Shown piece by piece: positions 1-8,370 of a stretch of 12,925 nucleotides of DNA (positions are counted from its first letter, which is position 1; each line of letters begins with the position of its first letter). A model generated the notes under the pieces. The model was given only the letters and a program-made list of their open reading frames with translations, was not told the origin of the DNA and made no database searches. Source of the stretch: Bacillota bacterium (GTDB lineage Bacteria > Bacillota_I > Bacilli_A > ML615J-28 > CAG-698); the NCBI GenBank assembly GCA_023422115.1, contig JAEZSA010000014.1, forward strand, positions 1 through 12,925, given 5' to 3'. The position numbers were made by a program, and so were the translations under genes.

Positions 1-59
1 AAGGATTTTATGAATCTTTGCAGAGACTTTTAGAACGAGGTGATATTTATGAAAGTTAA
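1..59 (+). CDS. 3' end of a small gene upstream of infB, possibly ylxR (RnpM-like RNA-binding protein)
   Basis: Reading from base 3, an open frame gives GFYESLQRLLERGDIYES and stops at TAA 57-59, overlapping the infB start at 49 by 11 bases. The peptide looks like an amphipathic helix, which would suit the C-terminus of YlxR (DUF448), the small RNA-binding protein that usually lies between nusA and infB in Firmicutes. The call rests mainly on position; only 18 residues are visible. A second frame (from base 1) ends at TAG 31-33 with a less protein-like tail, so a YlxQ-type (L7Ae-like) gene ending there is the alternative. Confidence 0.45.
   Translation, partial: GFYESLQRLLERGDIYES
37..43 (+). 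promoter_or_regulatory. infB ribosome binding site that fixes the ATG start
   Basis: GAGGTGA lies five bases before ATG 49. An in-frame GTG at 40 would lengthen the protein by three residues, but it lies inside this Shine-Dalgarno sequence, so ATG 49 is the start. Confidence 0.85.
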
Positions 60-2355
60 AGATATATTAGAAATATTAAAAATTCCCCAAGAAAAATTAA
101 TTTCAGATTTAAGTAATATTGACATTGAAGCAGATTTAGAAACAGATATATCAAGTGATATTCTTAAGAAATTGAGCAAGAAATATAAGGTGGAATTAAA
201 ACCGGCAAAAGCAAAAAAAGAACAAATAGTTAAGGTTGAAGCTCCAGTTGAGAAGAAACCAATTGTAGAAAAACCGGTTGAGGAGAAACCAACCGTAGAA
301 AAACCGGTTGAAGTAAAAGTAGAAAAAGAAGCTGAAGTCAATGAACCGGTGATCAAAAAAGAAGAGCCTAGTGAAAAGAAAAAAACCACTAAAAAGTCAG
401 AAGATAAGAAGCAAGCAGCTTCGGAAGAAACAGAAGAACAAAAAACAAAACCTACTCCAGAATTAGATGTAGAATTAACAAGAGTTTATGATGATTCTTA
501 TAATGATTATGTTCAAGAAACAAAAGAATATACAAGATTAAAGAATATTAAAAAGAAACCAAGAAATCGCCAACAAGATCGTCAAAGTAATATCGAGGAA
601 AAGAAGGAAAAAGCCAATGTTTTATACTTTATTCCTGGAATGACAGTTGCTCAAATAGCAGATGGATTAGGTTTAGGATATGGTGAAATTGTTCGTAAAT
701 TAATCGATTTAGGATTTATGGTTTCAGCAACGCAATCAATCGATCGAGATGTTGTTGAATTACTTGCCGAAGATTCTGGATTTACATTAAAAAACAAAGT
801 ATTAGAAGATATTACTAAATTTGAAGAAATAGTAATAGAAGATGATGAAAATACGTTGGTACAACGTCCCCCAATTGTTACAATTATGGGACATGTTGAC
901 CATGGGAAAACAACTTTACTAGACACCATACGTAATACAAAAGTGGTTGCGGGTGAAGCGGGTGGAATTACACAGCATATTGGTGCTTATCAAGTGAAGA
1001 AAAAAGGAAAACTAATTACCTTTATCGACACTCCAGGACATGCAGCCTTTACAGAAATGCGTGCAAGAGGAGCCCAAGTAACAGATATTGTAATCTTAGT
1101 GGTTGCTGCGGATGATGGCGTTATGCCACAAACCAAAGAAGCGATTGAACATGCACAAGCAGCAAGAGTTCCGATTATTGTTGCGATTAATAAAATGGAT
1201 AAACCTGCAGCAAATCCTGATCGTGTAAAACAAGAATTAGCTGCCTATAATCTTGTTCCTGAAGAGTGGGGAGGATCAACAATATTTGTTCCGATTTCTG
1301 CCTTAACAGGAAAAGGTGTAGATGATTTATTGGAAATGATTGTCTTAACAGCAGATATAGAAAATTATCGTGCTAATCCTAATCGTCTTGGTATCGGTAC
1401 TGTTGTAGAAGCAAAATTAGACAAAGGACGCGGACCAGTTGCAACATTCCTTGTAAAGAATGGAACAATTAAAGTTGGTGATCCAATCGTTGTTGGTAAT
1501 ACCTATGGTAAAATCAGAGCGATGCAAGATGAAACAAAAGCTATTTTAAAATCAGCAGGACCATCCAAAGCCGTTGAAGTTACTGGATTAGTTGATGTCC
1601 CTCAAGCTGGAGATAGTTTTATGGTTTTTGATGATGAAAGAACGACGAGATTAATCAGTGAGGAACGAAGTAATAGAGCTTTCGATCTTGAAAAAGGTGT
1701 CGGAAAAGAAATCAATTTAAAAACGATTTTTGATAAATTGGATGATTCGCAAAAAGAATTAAATCTAATTATTAAAGGTGATGTTCAAGGTTCGATTGAA
1801 GCTTTACGAGGATCATTAGAAAAAGTAGATGTTGAAGGTGCTAAAATCAATATTATTCGTAGTGGTGTTGGTGCCATCACAGAGACAGATATTACTTTAG
1901 CGATTGCTTCAAGCGCGATTATCATTGGTTTTAATATTCGTCCAAATGCAGCGATCTTAAAACTAGCAAGCGAAAAGAAAATAGAAATCAGACTATATAA
2001 TATCATATATAAAGTTCTAGAAGATATTCAAGCAGCGATGGTAGGTATGCTTGATCCTGTCTTTGAAGAAAAAATAACTGGAGAAGCAGAAGTAAGAACC
2101 ATATTCAAAGCTTCCAAAATTGGAACAATTGCTGGTTGTTATATCACGAGTGGCTATATCACTCGTAACTCTGATATTCGTTTAATTAGAGATAGCATTA
2201 TCATTTATGAAGGAAAACTTTCTTCATTGAAACGTTTTAAAGATGATGTGAAGGAAGTAAAACTTGGTTATGAATGTGGTATGACAATTGAAAATTATAA
2301 TGATATTAAAGAGGGCGATGTCATAGAAGCTTACATTATGGAAAAGGTAAACTAA
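49..2355 (+). CDS. infB: Translation initiation factor IF-2
   Basis: GTPase that brings fMet-tRNA to the 30S subunit and promotes 50S joining in the cytoplasm. The 768-residue protein starts with a small helical IF2_N domain (about 1-50), followed by a Lys/Glu/Pro/Val-rich low-complexity linker (about 50-185) and a second IF2_N domain (about 190-250). The G domain carries G1 GHVDHGKT (281-288), G3 DTPGH (327-331), G4 NKMD (381-384) and G5 SALTG (417-421). The rest is the usual domain II, III and IV region ending in the fMet-tRNA-binding beta barrel. Length is within the range of Gram-positive IF-2. It overlaps the preceding reading frame by 11 bases and is separated from rbfA by two bases, so it belongs to a translation operon whose promoter lies outside the window. 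Identification is unambiguous; only the linker is unusual (internal repeat). Confidence 0.99.
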   Translation: MKVKDILEILKIPQEKLISDLSNIDIEADLETDISSDILKKLSKKYKVELKPAKAKKEQIVKVEAPVEKKPIVEKPVEEKPTVEKPVEVKVEKEAEVNEPVIKKEEPSEKKKTTKKSEDKKQAASEETEEQKTKPTPELDVELTRVYDDSYNDYVQETKEYTRLKNIKKKPRNRQQDRQSNIEEKKEKANVLYFIPGMTVAQIADGLGLGYGEIVRKLIDLGFMVSATQSIDRDVVELLAEDSGFTLKNKVLEDITKFEEIVIEDDENTLVQRPPIVTIMGHVDHGKTTLLDTIRNTKVVAGEAGGITQHIGAYQVKKKGKLITFIDTPGHAAFTEMRARGAQVTDIVILVVAADDGVMPQTKEAIEHAQAARVPIIVAINKMDKPAANPDRVKQELAAYNLVPEEWGGSTIFVPISALTGKGVDDLLEMIVLTADIENYRANPNRLGIGTVVEAKLDKGRGPVATFLVKNGTIKVGDPIVVGNTYGKIRAMQDETKAILKSAGPSKAVEVTGLVDVPQAGDSFMVFDDERTTRLISEERSNRAFDLEKGVGKEINLKTIFDKLDDSQKELNLIIKGDVQGSIEALRGSLEKVDVEGAKINIIRSGVGAITETDITLAIASSAIIIGFNIRPNAAILKLASEKKIEIRLYNIIYKVLEDIQAAMVGMLDPVFEEKITGEAEVRTIFKASKIGTIAGCYITSGYITRNSDIRLIRDSIIIYEGKLSSLKRFKDDVKEVKLGYECGMTIENYNDIKEGDVIEAYIMEKVN
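247..306 (+). repeat. Two-copy 30-bp in-frame tandem repeat in the infB linker
   Basis: Units 247-276 and 277-306 differ at only a few bases and encode VEKKPIVEKP and VEEKPTVEKP. A degenerate third copy (VEVKVEKE) follows. The period is a multiple of three, so copy-number change would keep the frame. It lies in the disordered linker between the two N-terminal domains, where length varies among IF-2 proteins. Confidence 0.85.
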
Positions 2356-2357
2356 TT

Positions 2358-2687
2358 ATGAAACATCGACAAGTTAGATTAGAAAAAATCATGGAAAGAG
2401 AATTAAGTCGGATACTCTTGACAGAAGTAAAAGATGAACGATTACGATATGTTACCATTTTTCGAGTTGATTTGAATAATGATTATTCTGTAGCTAATGT
2501 CTATTTTTCAGTAATAGGAAACGAAGAACAAAAGCAATCAACAGCAAGAGTATTAGAAGAAGCCAAAGGATTCATAAGAAGTTCTTTAGGAAAGGTTCTA
2601 GAAATTAGAAAAGTTCCAGAACTACGATTTAAGTACGATAGGTACGGAGAAAAAATCGAAGACATTCTACAAGGCTTGAAAAAATAG
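2358..2687 (+). CDS. rbfA: 30S ribosome-binding factor A
   Basis: Late 16S rRNA processing and 30S maturation factor, a single type II KH-like domain protein of 109 residues, slightly short but normal for the family. Visible family features are the N-terminal helix with RLEKIMERELSRIL, the strand region DERLRYVTIFRVDLNNDYSVANVYFSV, the AKGFIRSSLG segment (the AxG kink replacing the KH GxxG), and the C-terminal VPELRFKYDRYGEKIEDIL. It starts two bases after the infB stop with AAAGG overlapping the end of infB as a ribosome binding site, so it is translationally linked to infB. The TAG stop lies inside the following terminator stem. truB, which commonly follows rbfA in Firmicutes, is not here; uvrC follows. 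Confidence 0.97.
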   Translation: MKHRQVRLEKIMERELSRILLTEVKDERLRYVTIFRVDLNNDYSVANVYFSVIGNEEQKQSTARVLEEAKGFIRSSLGKVLEIRKVPELRFKYDRYGEKIEDILQGLKK

Positions 2688-2707
2688 CCATTAGTGGCTA
2701 TTTTTTT
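2679..2707 (+). terminator. Intrinsic terminator between rbfA and uvrC
   Basis: Perfect stem AAAAAATAGCCA (2679-2690) with TGGCTATTTTTT (2695-2706), a TTAG loop and seven T's (2701-2707). The rbfA stop codon TAG 2685-2687 is part of the 5' arm. It should end the infB-rbfA transcript. Only 19 bases lie between the T-run and the uvrC ATG, so there is no room for a conventional promoter after it. Confidence 0.92.
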
Positions 2708-2711
2708 AAAT

Positions 2712-2718
2712 AAGGTGG
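2712..2718 (+). promoter_or_regulatory. uvrC ribosome binding site that fixes the ATG start
   Basis: AAGGTGG ends eight bases before ATG 2727. The longest open frame begins at GTG 2694, but that codon lies at the loop/3' arm of the terminator hairpin with no ribosome binding site, so ATG 2727 is chosen. Confidence 0.85.
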
Positions 2719-2726
2719 TGAATGAT

Positions 2727-4460
2727 ATGGATAGGGAAAAACTAAATAGCTTACCAAAACAACCTGGCTGTTATATTATGAAGAACAAAGATGGTGAAAT
2801 TATTTATATTGGGAAAGCAAAAAATTTGTTTAATCGAGTGAAAAGCTATTTTATTGGCAGTCACAATGGTAAAACAACAGCTTTAGTCGCACAAATTGAT
2901 GATTTTGAATATATCATTACAAGTAGTGAGACGGAAGCTTTCGTTTTAGAAATGAATTTGATTAAAAAATATCAACCTCATTATAATATTAAGTTAACAG
3001 ATGATAAAAGATATCCTTATATTTGCCTTACCATGGAAGAACACCCTCGTATTTTTTATACAAGAGAATTAAATAAAAAAGCAAAATATTTTGGCCCATA
3101 TCCTAACGCAACAGCAGCACGAGAAGTAACTGATATGTTAAATAAAGTATATCCTTTAAGAAAATGCTATAAATTACCAAAAAAAGAATGTTTATATTAT
3201 CATTTGGGGCAATGTCTTGGTCCGTGTATCAAAAAAGTAACGGCTCAGGATTATGAAAACATAGTAACAGAAGTTACTGCATTTCTAAAGGGAAATAATA
3301 CAGAGCGCATTAAAAATCTTGAAAAGAAGATGAAAGAAGCTAGTAATCAATTGCAATTTGAAAAAGCAAAAGAATATCGAAATATGATTCGGAATCTAGA
3401 AACGGTTGTTGAAAAGCAAAAAATGGAACTTTCAATCAATGATACTGATATCTTTGGCTATGTAACAACAGAGGATTATATTAGTGTGCAGATATTTCAT
3501 GTTAGAGATTACAAGATGGTAGAAAGAACGGGTTTTCTATTAGAATTAATCGACAGCTCTGAAGAAACTTTTACCAATTTTATCAATCAGTTTTATTTGG
3601 TCGCTGGGAATCCGTTACCAAAGGAAATTCTATTGCCTAAAGTCGATACTTCTGCACTTTCTGAAGAAATAAAAAACATTTGTTTCATCCCACAACGAGG
3701 TAAGAAGAGAGAGATGATTGATTTAGTCATTGTAAATGCTCAAGAGAAAATTGATGTATTAATGAATAAAGAAAAAAAGAAGTATGAAAAAAGCGAAGGA
3801 GCAACGATCGAATTAGCGAAGATACTAGCGTTAAATACAATCAACACCATCGAAGTTTTTGATAATTCAAATATTCAAGGAGCTAGTAGTGTTAGTGCAA
3901 TGGTATCCTATAAAAATGGGTTACCTAATAAAAAGGAATATCGTAAATATAAGATAAAAACAGTAATAGAAGCAGATGATTATCATACCATGGCAGAAGT
4001 TATTGAACGAAGATATTCAAGATTACAAAAGGAAGAAAAACCATTTCCAGATCTAATCATTGTTGATGGTGGAAAGCCACAAGTGACTGCTGCTGAACAA
4101 GCACTACACAAATTGAAGTTACAAATTCCTGTTTTAGGATTATTTAAAGATGAAAAACACAAAACACATGGATTGTTCTATAAAAATAAAGAAATTATGA
4201 TTGATAAAAAAAGTGGTTTATTCTTATTTTTAACTGCAGTTCAAGATGAAGTTCATCGATATGCGATTACATTTCATCACTTGGTACACATGAAAAACAC
4301 ATTTGTTTCAGGACTAGAACAAATTAAGGGAATTGGTGAGATCAAGAAAAAACAGATTTTACAAATACTTGGAAGTAAAAACTTTCTCGAGGAATTGAAC
4401 GAGTTGAAACTGACAGAAATTCAAAAAAAAGAAATCATTAAATTATATGGTGAGGAATAA
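2727..4460 (+). CDS. uvrC: UvrABC nucleotide excision repair endonuclease subunit C
   Basis: Makes the dual incisions flanking a DNA lesion after UvrA/UvrB recognition. From ATG 2727 the protein has 577 residues, close to the family norm. The N-terminal GIY-YIG nuclease domain (about 12-90) carries GCY (14-16) and YIG (27-29) for the 3' cut. A cysteine cluster C147, C155, C163, C167 matches the known UvrC metal/Fe-S cluster positions. A UVR coiled segment that contacts UvrB spans about 196-231. The RNase H-like domain for the 5' cut has FDNS with D379, VDGG with D447 and a later His region (about 510-521). The C-terminus has a helix-hairpin-helix (QIKGIGEIKKKQIL) and a more degenerate second one. 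Its stop codon overlaps the ribosome binding site of the next gene. Because a terminator lies just upstream, expression probably depends on readthrough or a promoter inside rbfA. Confidence 0.98.
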   Translation: MDREKLNSLPKQPGCYIMKNKDGEIIYIGKAKNLFNRVKSYFIGSHNGKTTALVAQIDDFEYIITSSETEAFVLEMNLIKKYQPHYNIKLTDDKRYPYICLTMEEHPRIFYTRELNKKAKYFGPYPNATAAREVTDMLNKVYPLRKCYKLPKKECLYYHLGQCLGPCIKKVTAQDYENIVTEVTAFLKGNNTERIKNLEKKMKEASNQLQFEKAKEYRNMIRNLETVVEKQKMELSINDTDIFGYVTTEDYISVQIFHVRDYKMVERTGFLLELIDSSEETFTNFINQFYLVAGNPLPKEILLPKVDTSALSEEIKNICFIPQRGKKREMIDLVIVNAQEKIDVLMNKEKKKYEKSEGATIELAKILALNTINTIEVFDNSNIQGASSVSAMVSYKNGLPNKKEYRKYKIKTVIEADDYHTMAEVIERRYSRLQKEEKPFPDLIIVDGGKPQVTAAEQALHKLKLQIPVLGLFKDEKHKTHGLFYKNKEIMIDKKSGLFLFLTAVQDEVHRYAITFHHLVHMKNTFVSGLEQIKGIGEIKKKQILQILGSKNFLEELNELKLTEIQKKEIIKLYGEE

Positions 4461-4469
4461 GGAGAAAAT

Positions 4470-5324
4470 ATGCGAATCTATGGAAAAGTTTTAAAAGTCT
4501 TTCCCGAAGAAAGAGTTTTAAAGATTGAATTTGATAACAGATTACTATGTCTATATATGACACGAAAAACATTTAAGGATTTCGGACCTTATTTTTATAA
4601 AAGACCCTATATATTTGTTGATATAAAACCAGTATTAAAAAAATATGGACCTTATTATGGCTTTGAAATAATCAATTTCATCAAAGTTGTTGAACCAAGT
4701 TTTCGCGAAAAAAGAGTTTATTATGACATTTTAACAATAAAGAAAGACATAAAAAAACTAATCAATAAAACAAAAAATAGAATGTTCATTGACTTAGAAT
4801 TCTCTCTTCCTGCGTTTTACCAATCAGTACCCCATGTTGCAGAGATTGTCCAATATGGAATTATTATCGAGAATAATGAAGGTAAAGTTATTTTTCAAGA
4901 TAGTAATTTGGTAAAACCTCTTCACAAATACGGGTTAAATTCGCGGACACTTTCATTTATTTCTCGTAAAAGAGAAGAGTTTGATTCTGCTATTGATTAT
5001 ATTGATTTTTATAATTTGTTAGAAACTTGGATTAAAAAATACAACGCAAAAATCATTGCTTGGGGGAAAAGCGATATTCTTACTTTAGAACAATCATTTA
5101 TTATAAATAAAGTAAAACCACTAGATTTACGTAAAAATCATATTAATCTAATGCAAGTGATAAAAAACTATTATAATCTAAAAGAAGATTTAGGATTATT
5201 TAATACGTATCAAGAATATACCAATACAGTATTAGAAGAACAAAGTCACGATGCACTAGAAGATGCTATTGTTACAAGAAAGATTTATCAATTATTTAAG
5301 GGAAAAATAAACAATGAAAAATAA
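4470..5324 (+). CDS. DEDDh-type 3'-5' exonuclease with an extra N-terminal region, specific family not recognised
   Basis: The C-terminal two thirds (about 103-278 of 284) look like a DnaQ-like exonuclease: ExoI MFIDLEF with D108 and E110, ExoII AWGKSDILTLE with D202, and ExoIII SHDALEDAIVTRKI with H260 and D265. These are the five metal-binding/catalytic residues of the DEDDh class, which remove 3' nucleotides from DNA or RNA. The arrangement resembles the stand-alone KapD/ERI-1-like branch more than DNA polymerase epsilon subunits. Residues 1-80 are strand-rich, basic and aromatic (two FGPYF/YGPYYGF-like segments) and may be a small nucleic-acid-binding or structural module; I cannot name it. 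The AAGGAG ribosome binding site overlaps the uvrC stop and ATG 4470 lies nine bases after that stop, so the pair is an operon. The context suggests repair or RNA processing, but the substrate is unknown. The stop codon is in the terminator stem. Confidence 0.82.
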   Translation: MRIYGKVLKVFPEERVLKIEFDNRLLCLYMTRKTFKDFGPYFYKRPYIFVDIKPVLKKYGPYYGFEIINFIKVVEPSFREKRVYYDILTIKKDIKKLINKTKNRMFIDLEFSLPAFYQSVPHVAEIVQYGIIIENNEGKVIFQDSNLVKPLHKYGLNSRTLSFISRKREEFDSAIDYIDFYNLLETWIKKYNAKIIAWGKSDILTLEQSFIINKVKPLDLRKNHINLMQVIKNYYNLKEDLGLFNTYQEYTNTVLEEQSHDALEDAIVTRKIYQLFKGKINNEK

Positions 5325-5348
5325 AAAAAGTCGAAATCGACTTTTTTT
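5323..5348. terminator. Bidirectional intrinsic terminator between the exonuclease gene and guaA
   Basis: Stem AAAAAAAGTCG (5323-5333) and CGACTTTTTTT (5338-5348) with an AAAT loop. The A/T runs give a U-tract on both strands, so it can end the plus-strand uvrC-exonuclease transcript and the minus-strand guaBA transcript. Both stop codons (TAA 5322-5324 plus; TAA 5349-5347 minus) are within its ends. Confidence 0.93.
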
Positions 5349-6882
5349 ATTCCCACTCTATGGTTCCAGGAGGTTTCGAAGTAATATCAAAAACAACGCG
5401 ATTGCATCCAGTCACTTCATTTACAATTCGATTACTGATTTTTGCTAGAATTGAATAAGGAAGTCTTGCCCAGTCGGCGGTCATACCATCAATGCTAGTG
5501 ATAGCTCTAATGGCAACAACATAATCGTAAGTTCTTTTATCACCCATAACACCAACACTTTTAGTGTTAGTAACAACAGTAAAATATTGCCAAATATCAG
5601 TTTGTAGATGATTATTTGTAATTTCTTCTTGTAGAATAGCATCGCTTTCGCGTGCTATTTTTAATTTATTTTCAGTAATTTCTCCAATGATGCGAATTCC
5701 TAATCCAGGACCAGGAAAAGGTTGGCGATTGATGATGAATGGATGAATCCCTAAAGCAAGGCCTAATTGTCGAACTTCATCTTTAAACAAGTCTTTTAAA
5801 GGTTCGATTACTTTAAATTTCATATCTTTTGGTAATCCGCCAACATTGTGATGGGATTTGATTGTCGTTGCTGTTTTGGTTCCTGATTCAATAATGTCGG
5901 TATAAAGAGTTCCTTGGCCAAGAAAAGAGAAATCTCCTACTTTTGCAGCCTCCAAATTAAATGTTTCAATAAATTCTTTGCCAATTATTTTTCGCTTTTG
6001 TTCTGGATCAGTGATGCTAGCCAACGCTTTTAGAAAGCGATCTTTTGCATCAATTTGAATAACGTTGATATGATAGTGTTCATGAAACATTTCCATTACC
6101 TGAGCTGCTTCATTTTTTCTCAATAAACCGTGATCAATAAACATACAAGTAAGGTTGCATCCAATTGCTTTATAAATTAATAATGCAGCAACACTAGAAT
6201 CAACACCACCAGAAATTCCCATTAATACTTTCTTATCTCCAACGGTATTCTGTATCTCTCTAGTTTTTTCTTCAATATAATTTTTCATATTCCAATTAGC
6301 TTTTGCATTACAAATGGTAAAAACAAAGTTTTTTAGAATTTGTGTTCCATATTCTGTGTTTTGAACTTCAGGATGGAATTGTACACCAAATAAATTCGCT
6401 TTTGTATGTTCAAAAGCAGCAATACTACACGTTTTAGAGGTCGCAATGATATTATACTCTTGAGGAAGATCAATAACCTTATCTCCATGACTCATCCATA
6501 CGATTTGTTGAGTAGGAGTCTCTTTGAATAAAATAGTTTCAGAATTTACTGTGATTTCTTTTGAACCGTATTCTTTTATGGAAGACTGTTCAATTTTCCC
6601 ATGATAATATTGTGCAATATATTGCATTCCATAACAGATACCTAAAATCGGAATATTCATTTTGAATATAGATTCATCACAGGTAAAGGAATTTTCTTGA
6701 TATACAGAACAAGGGCCTCCACTCAAGATAATGCCCTTTATATTTTTTATTGAACTCAATTTTTCTTGAGATATATCGTGAGGTAAAAGTTCTGAATATA
6801 CTCCCATTTCTCGAATTCTACGAGCGATTAATTGATTATATTGACTTCCAAAGTCGAGAACGATAATTTTATCAATTTGCAT
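5347..6882 (-). CDS. guaA: GMP synthase (glutamine-hydrolysing)
   Basis: Converts XMP to GMP using ATP and ammonia from glutamine, the last step of guanine nucleotide synthesis. The 511-residue protein has a class I glutamine amidotransferase domain (about 1-190) with LSGGPCSVY (54-61), nucleophile Cys83 in GICYGMQ, and the His170/Glu172 pair in FGVQFHPEV. The ATP-pyrophosphatase domain has the PP-loop SGGVDSS (224-230), and the C-terminal dimerisation/XMP-binding domain contains RQPFPGPGLGIRI and ends in the canonical KPPGTIEWE. Length and motifs are complete. ATG 6882 lies seven bases after the guaB stop, with a ribosome binding site overlapping that stop, so guaB and guaA form one transcript under the upstream guanine riboswitch. 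Confidence 0.99.
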   Translation of the reverse strand: MQIDKIIVLDFGSQYNQLIARRIREMGVYSELLPHDISQEKLSSIKNIKGIILSGGPCSVYQENSFTCDESIFKMNIPILGICYGMQYIAQYYHGKIEQSSIKEYGSKEITVNSETILFKETPTQQIVWMSHGDKVIDLPQEYNIIATSKTCSIAAFEHTKANLFGVQFHPEVQNTEYGTQILKNFVFTICNAKANWNMKNYIEEKTREIQNTVGDKKVLMGISGGVDSSVAALLIYKAIGCNLTCMFIDHGLLRKNEAAQVMEMFHEHYHINVIQIDAKDRFLKALASITDPEQKRKIIGKEFIETFNLEAAKVGDFSFLGQGTLYTDIIESGTKTATTIKSHHNVGGLPKDMKFKVIEPLKDLFKDEVRQLGLALGIHPFIINRQPFPGPGLGIRIIGEITENKLKIARESDAILQEEITNNHLQTDIWQYFTVVTNTKSVGVMGDKRTYDYVVAIRAITSIDGMTADWARLPYSILAKISNRIVNEVTGCNRVVFDITSKPPGTIEWE

Positions 6883-6885
6883 AAT

Positions 6886-6892
6886 CCACCTA
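6886..6892 (-). promoter_or_regulatory. guaA ribosome binding site overlapping the guaB stop
   Basis: Minus strand TAGGTGG: the TAG is the guaB stop codon and AGGTGG is the Shine-Dalgarno for guaA ATG 6882. This predicts translational coupling of the two enzymes. Confidence 0.8.
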
Positions 6893-8359
6893 TGATTTCA
6901 TATAATTTGGAGCTTCAGTAGTGATATCTACATCGTGAGGATGACTTTCTTTTAATCCCGCACCAGTTATCTTTATAAAAGTAGCTTTATCTTGGAGTTC
7001 TTCGATATTTTTTGTTCCACAATAGCCCATACCAGATTTAATACCACCACATAATTGGAAGATGGTGTCAGCTACTTCCCCTTTGTAAGCGACTCTTCCT
7101 TCAATTCCTTCAGGAACTAATTTATTGACTGAACTATTTTGATCTTGAAAATAGCGATCAGCAGATCCTCTTTTCATAGCAGCTAATGATCCCATCCCAA
7201 CATAGACTTTAAACTTTCTTCCTTGATAAATAACTTCTTCACCCGGAGATTCTTTACAACCGGCAAGGATAGAACCAAGCATTACTGTATTTGCCCCTGC
7301 AGCCAAGGCTTTAACAATATCACCCGACATTTTAATGCCACCATCGGCAATTACTGGAATGTTTTTTGTTTTTGCGTATTCATAAACATCACAAACTGCT
7401 GTTATTTGGGGAACACCTACACCAGCAACAACTCGTGTAGTACAAATACTACCAGGACCAATTCCCACTTTTAAAGCATCGGCACCAGCATCAATTAGTT
7501 CAATTGCAGCTTCTTTAGTTACAATATTTCCAACGATAACATCTAGATTTGGAAAAGCAGATTTAACCTTCTTCAATAAGTTAACTACATTTTGTGAGTG
7601 ACCATGGGCACTATCAATTGTGATCACATCAACCCCAGCATTCACTAAAGCAGACACTCTTAATAAAGGATCTTTTTCAATGCCGATAGCGGCACCCACT
7701 CGTAATCGACCTTTTTCATCTTTGGCTGCGTTAGGATATTGGATTACATTATCAATGTCTTTTGAAGTGATTAAACCAACTAAGTTGTTGTCATCATCAA
7801 CAATAGGTAGTTTTTCAATACGATGTTTCCATAAAATGTACTTTGCTTCTTCTAATGTAGTTCCTCTTTTTGCTGTTACTAAATTATCTTTTGTCATAAT
7901 TTCTGTAACTAAACAATTGGTTTCTTTTAAATATTTTAAATCCCGATTCGTAACAATTCCCATTAATTTGTTAGCATCATCAACAATTGGTAAACCGCTA
8001 ATGCGATATAAAGATAAGATGCGTTCAGCATCTTTTGCGGTTGAATTAATACTTAGTGTAATGGGATTTAATATCATTCCTGATTCGCTTCTCTTTACAA
8101 TATCAACTTGATGGGCTTGTTCTTCAATGGACATGTTTTTATGAATGAAGCCCAACCCTCCTTCTCTGGCAATTGCGATTGCCATTCTTGAAGTGGTAAC
8201 GGTATCCATTGCTGCTGACAAAATGGGAACATTCAAGATAATTTTGTTTGTTAGTCGAGTTTTTAAAGAAACTTCGCTAGGTAAAATTTCTGACTTTTGG
8301 GGAACCAGTAAAACATCATCAAAGGTTAATCCTTCGCGCAAACAATTTTTTAGATTCAT
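6890..8359 (-). CDS. guaB: IMP dehydrogenase
   Basis: Oxidises IMP to XMP with NAD, the committed step to guanine nucleotides. The 489-residue protein is full length: TFDDVLLVP near the N-terminus, the first part of the TIM barrel with LSAAMDTVT (48-56), two CBS domains (about 95-205; SGLPIVDD and IEKLPIVDD are the repeated cores) inserted in the barrel, then IDSAHGHS, the active-site loop GPGSICTTR with catalytic Cys306, IADGGI and GSLAAM for phosphate binding, and the mobile flap with DRYFQ (401-405) and EGIEGRV (418-424). The start ATG 8359 is preceded by GGAGG at a good distance. It is the first gene after the guanine riboswitch and is followed seven bases later by guaA. The CBS pair suggests additional nucleotide control at the protein level, as known for the family. 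Confidence 0.99.
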   Translation of the reverse strand: MNLKNCLREGLTFDDVLLVPQKSEILPSEVSLKTRLTNKIILNVPILSAAMDTVTTSRMAIAIAREGGLGFIHKNMSIEEQAHQVDIVKRSESGMILNPITLSINSTAKDAERILSLYRISGLPIVDDANKLMGIVTNRDLKYLKETNCLVTEIMTKDNLVTAKRGTTLEEAKYILWKHRIEKLPIVDDDNNLVGLITSKDIDNVIQYPNAAKDEKGRLRVGAAIGIEKDPLLRVSALVNAGVDVITIDSAHGHSQNVVNLLKKVKSAFPNLDVIVGNIVTKEAAIELIDAGADALKVGIGPGSICTTRVVAGVGVPQITAVCDVYEYAKTKNIPVIADGGIKMSGDIVKALAAGANTVMLGSILAGCKESPGEEVIYQGRKFKVYVGMGSLAAMKRGSADRYFQDQNSSVNKLVPEGIEGRVAYKGEVADTIFQLCGGIKSGMGYCGTKNIEELQDKATFIKITGAGLKESHPHDVDITTEAPNYMKS

Positions 8360-8370
8360 ATTTTTCCTCC

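Noticed and set aside
30..389. Minus-strand open frame rich in Ser, Phe and Thr
   Set aside because: It is the reverse of the Glu/Lys-rich infB linker repeats, with no ribosome binding site or recognisable domain.
2694..2726. GTG 2694 as the uvrC start (588 residues)
   Set aside because: It lies in the terminator hairpin and has no ribosome binding site; ATG 2727 has AAGGTGG at good spacing and gives the normal UvrC N-terminus.
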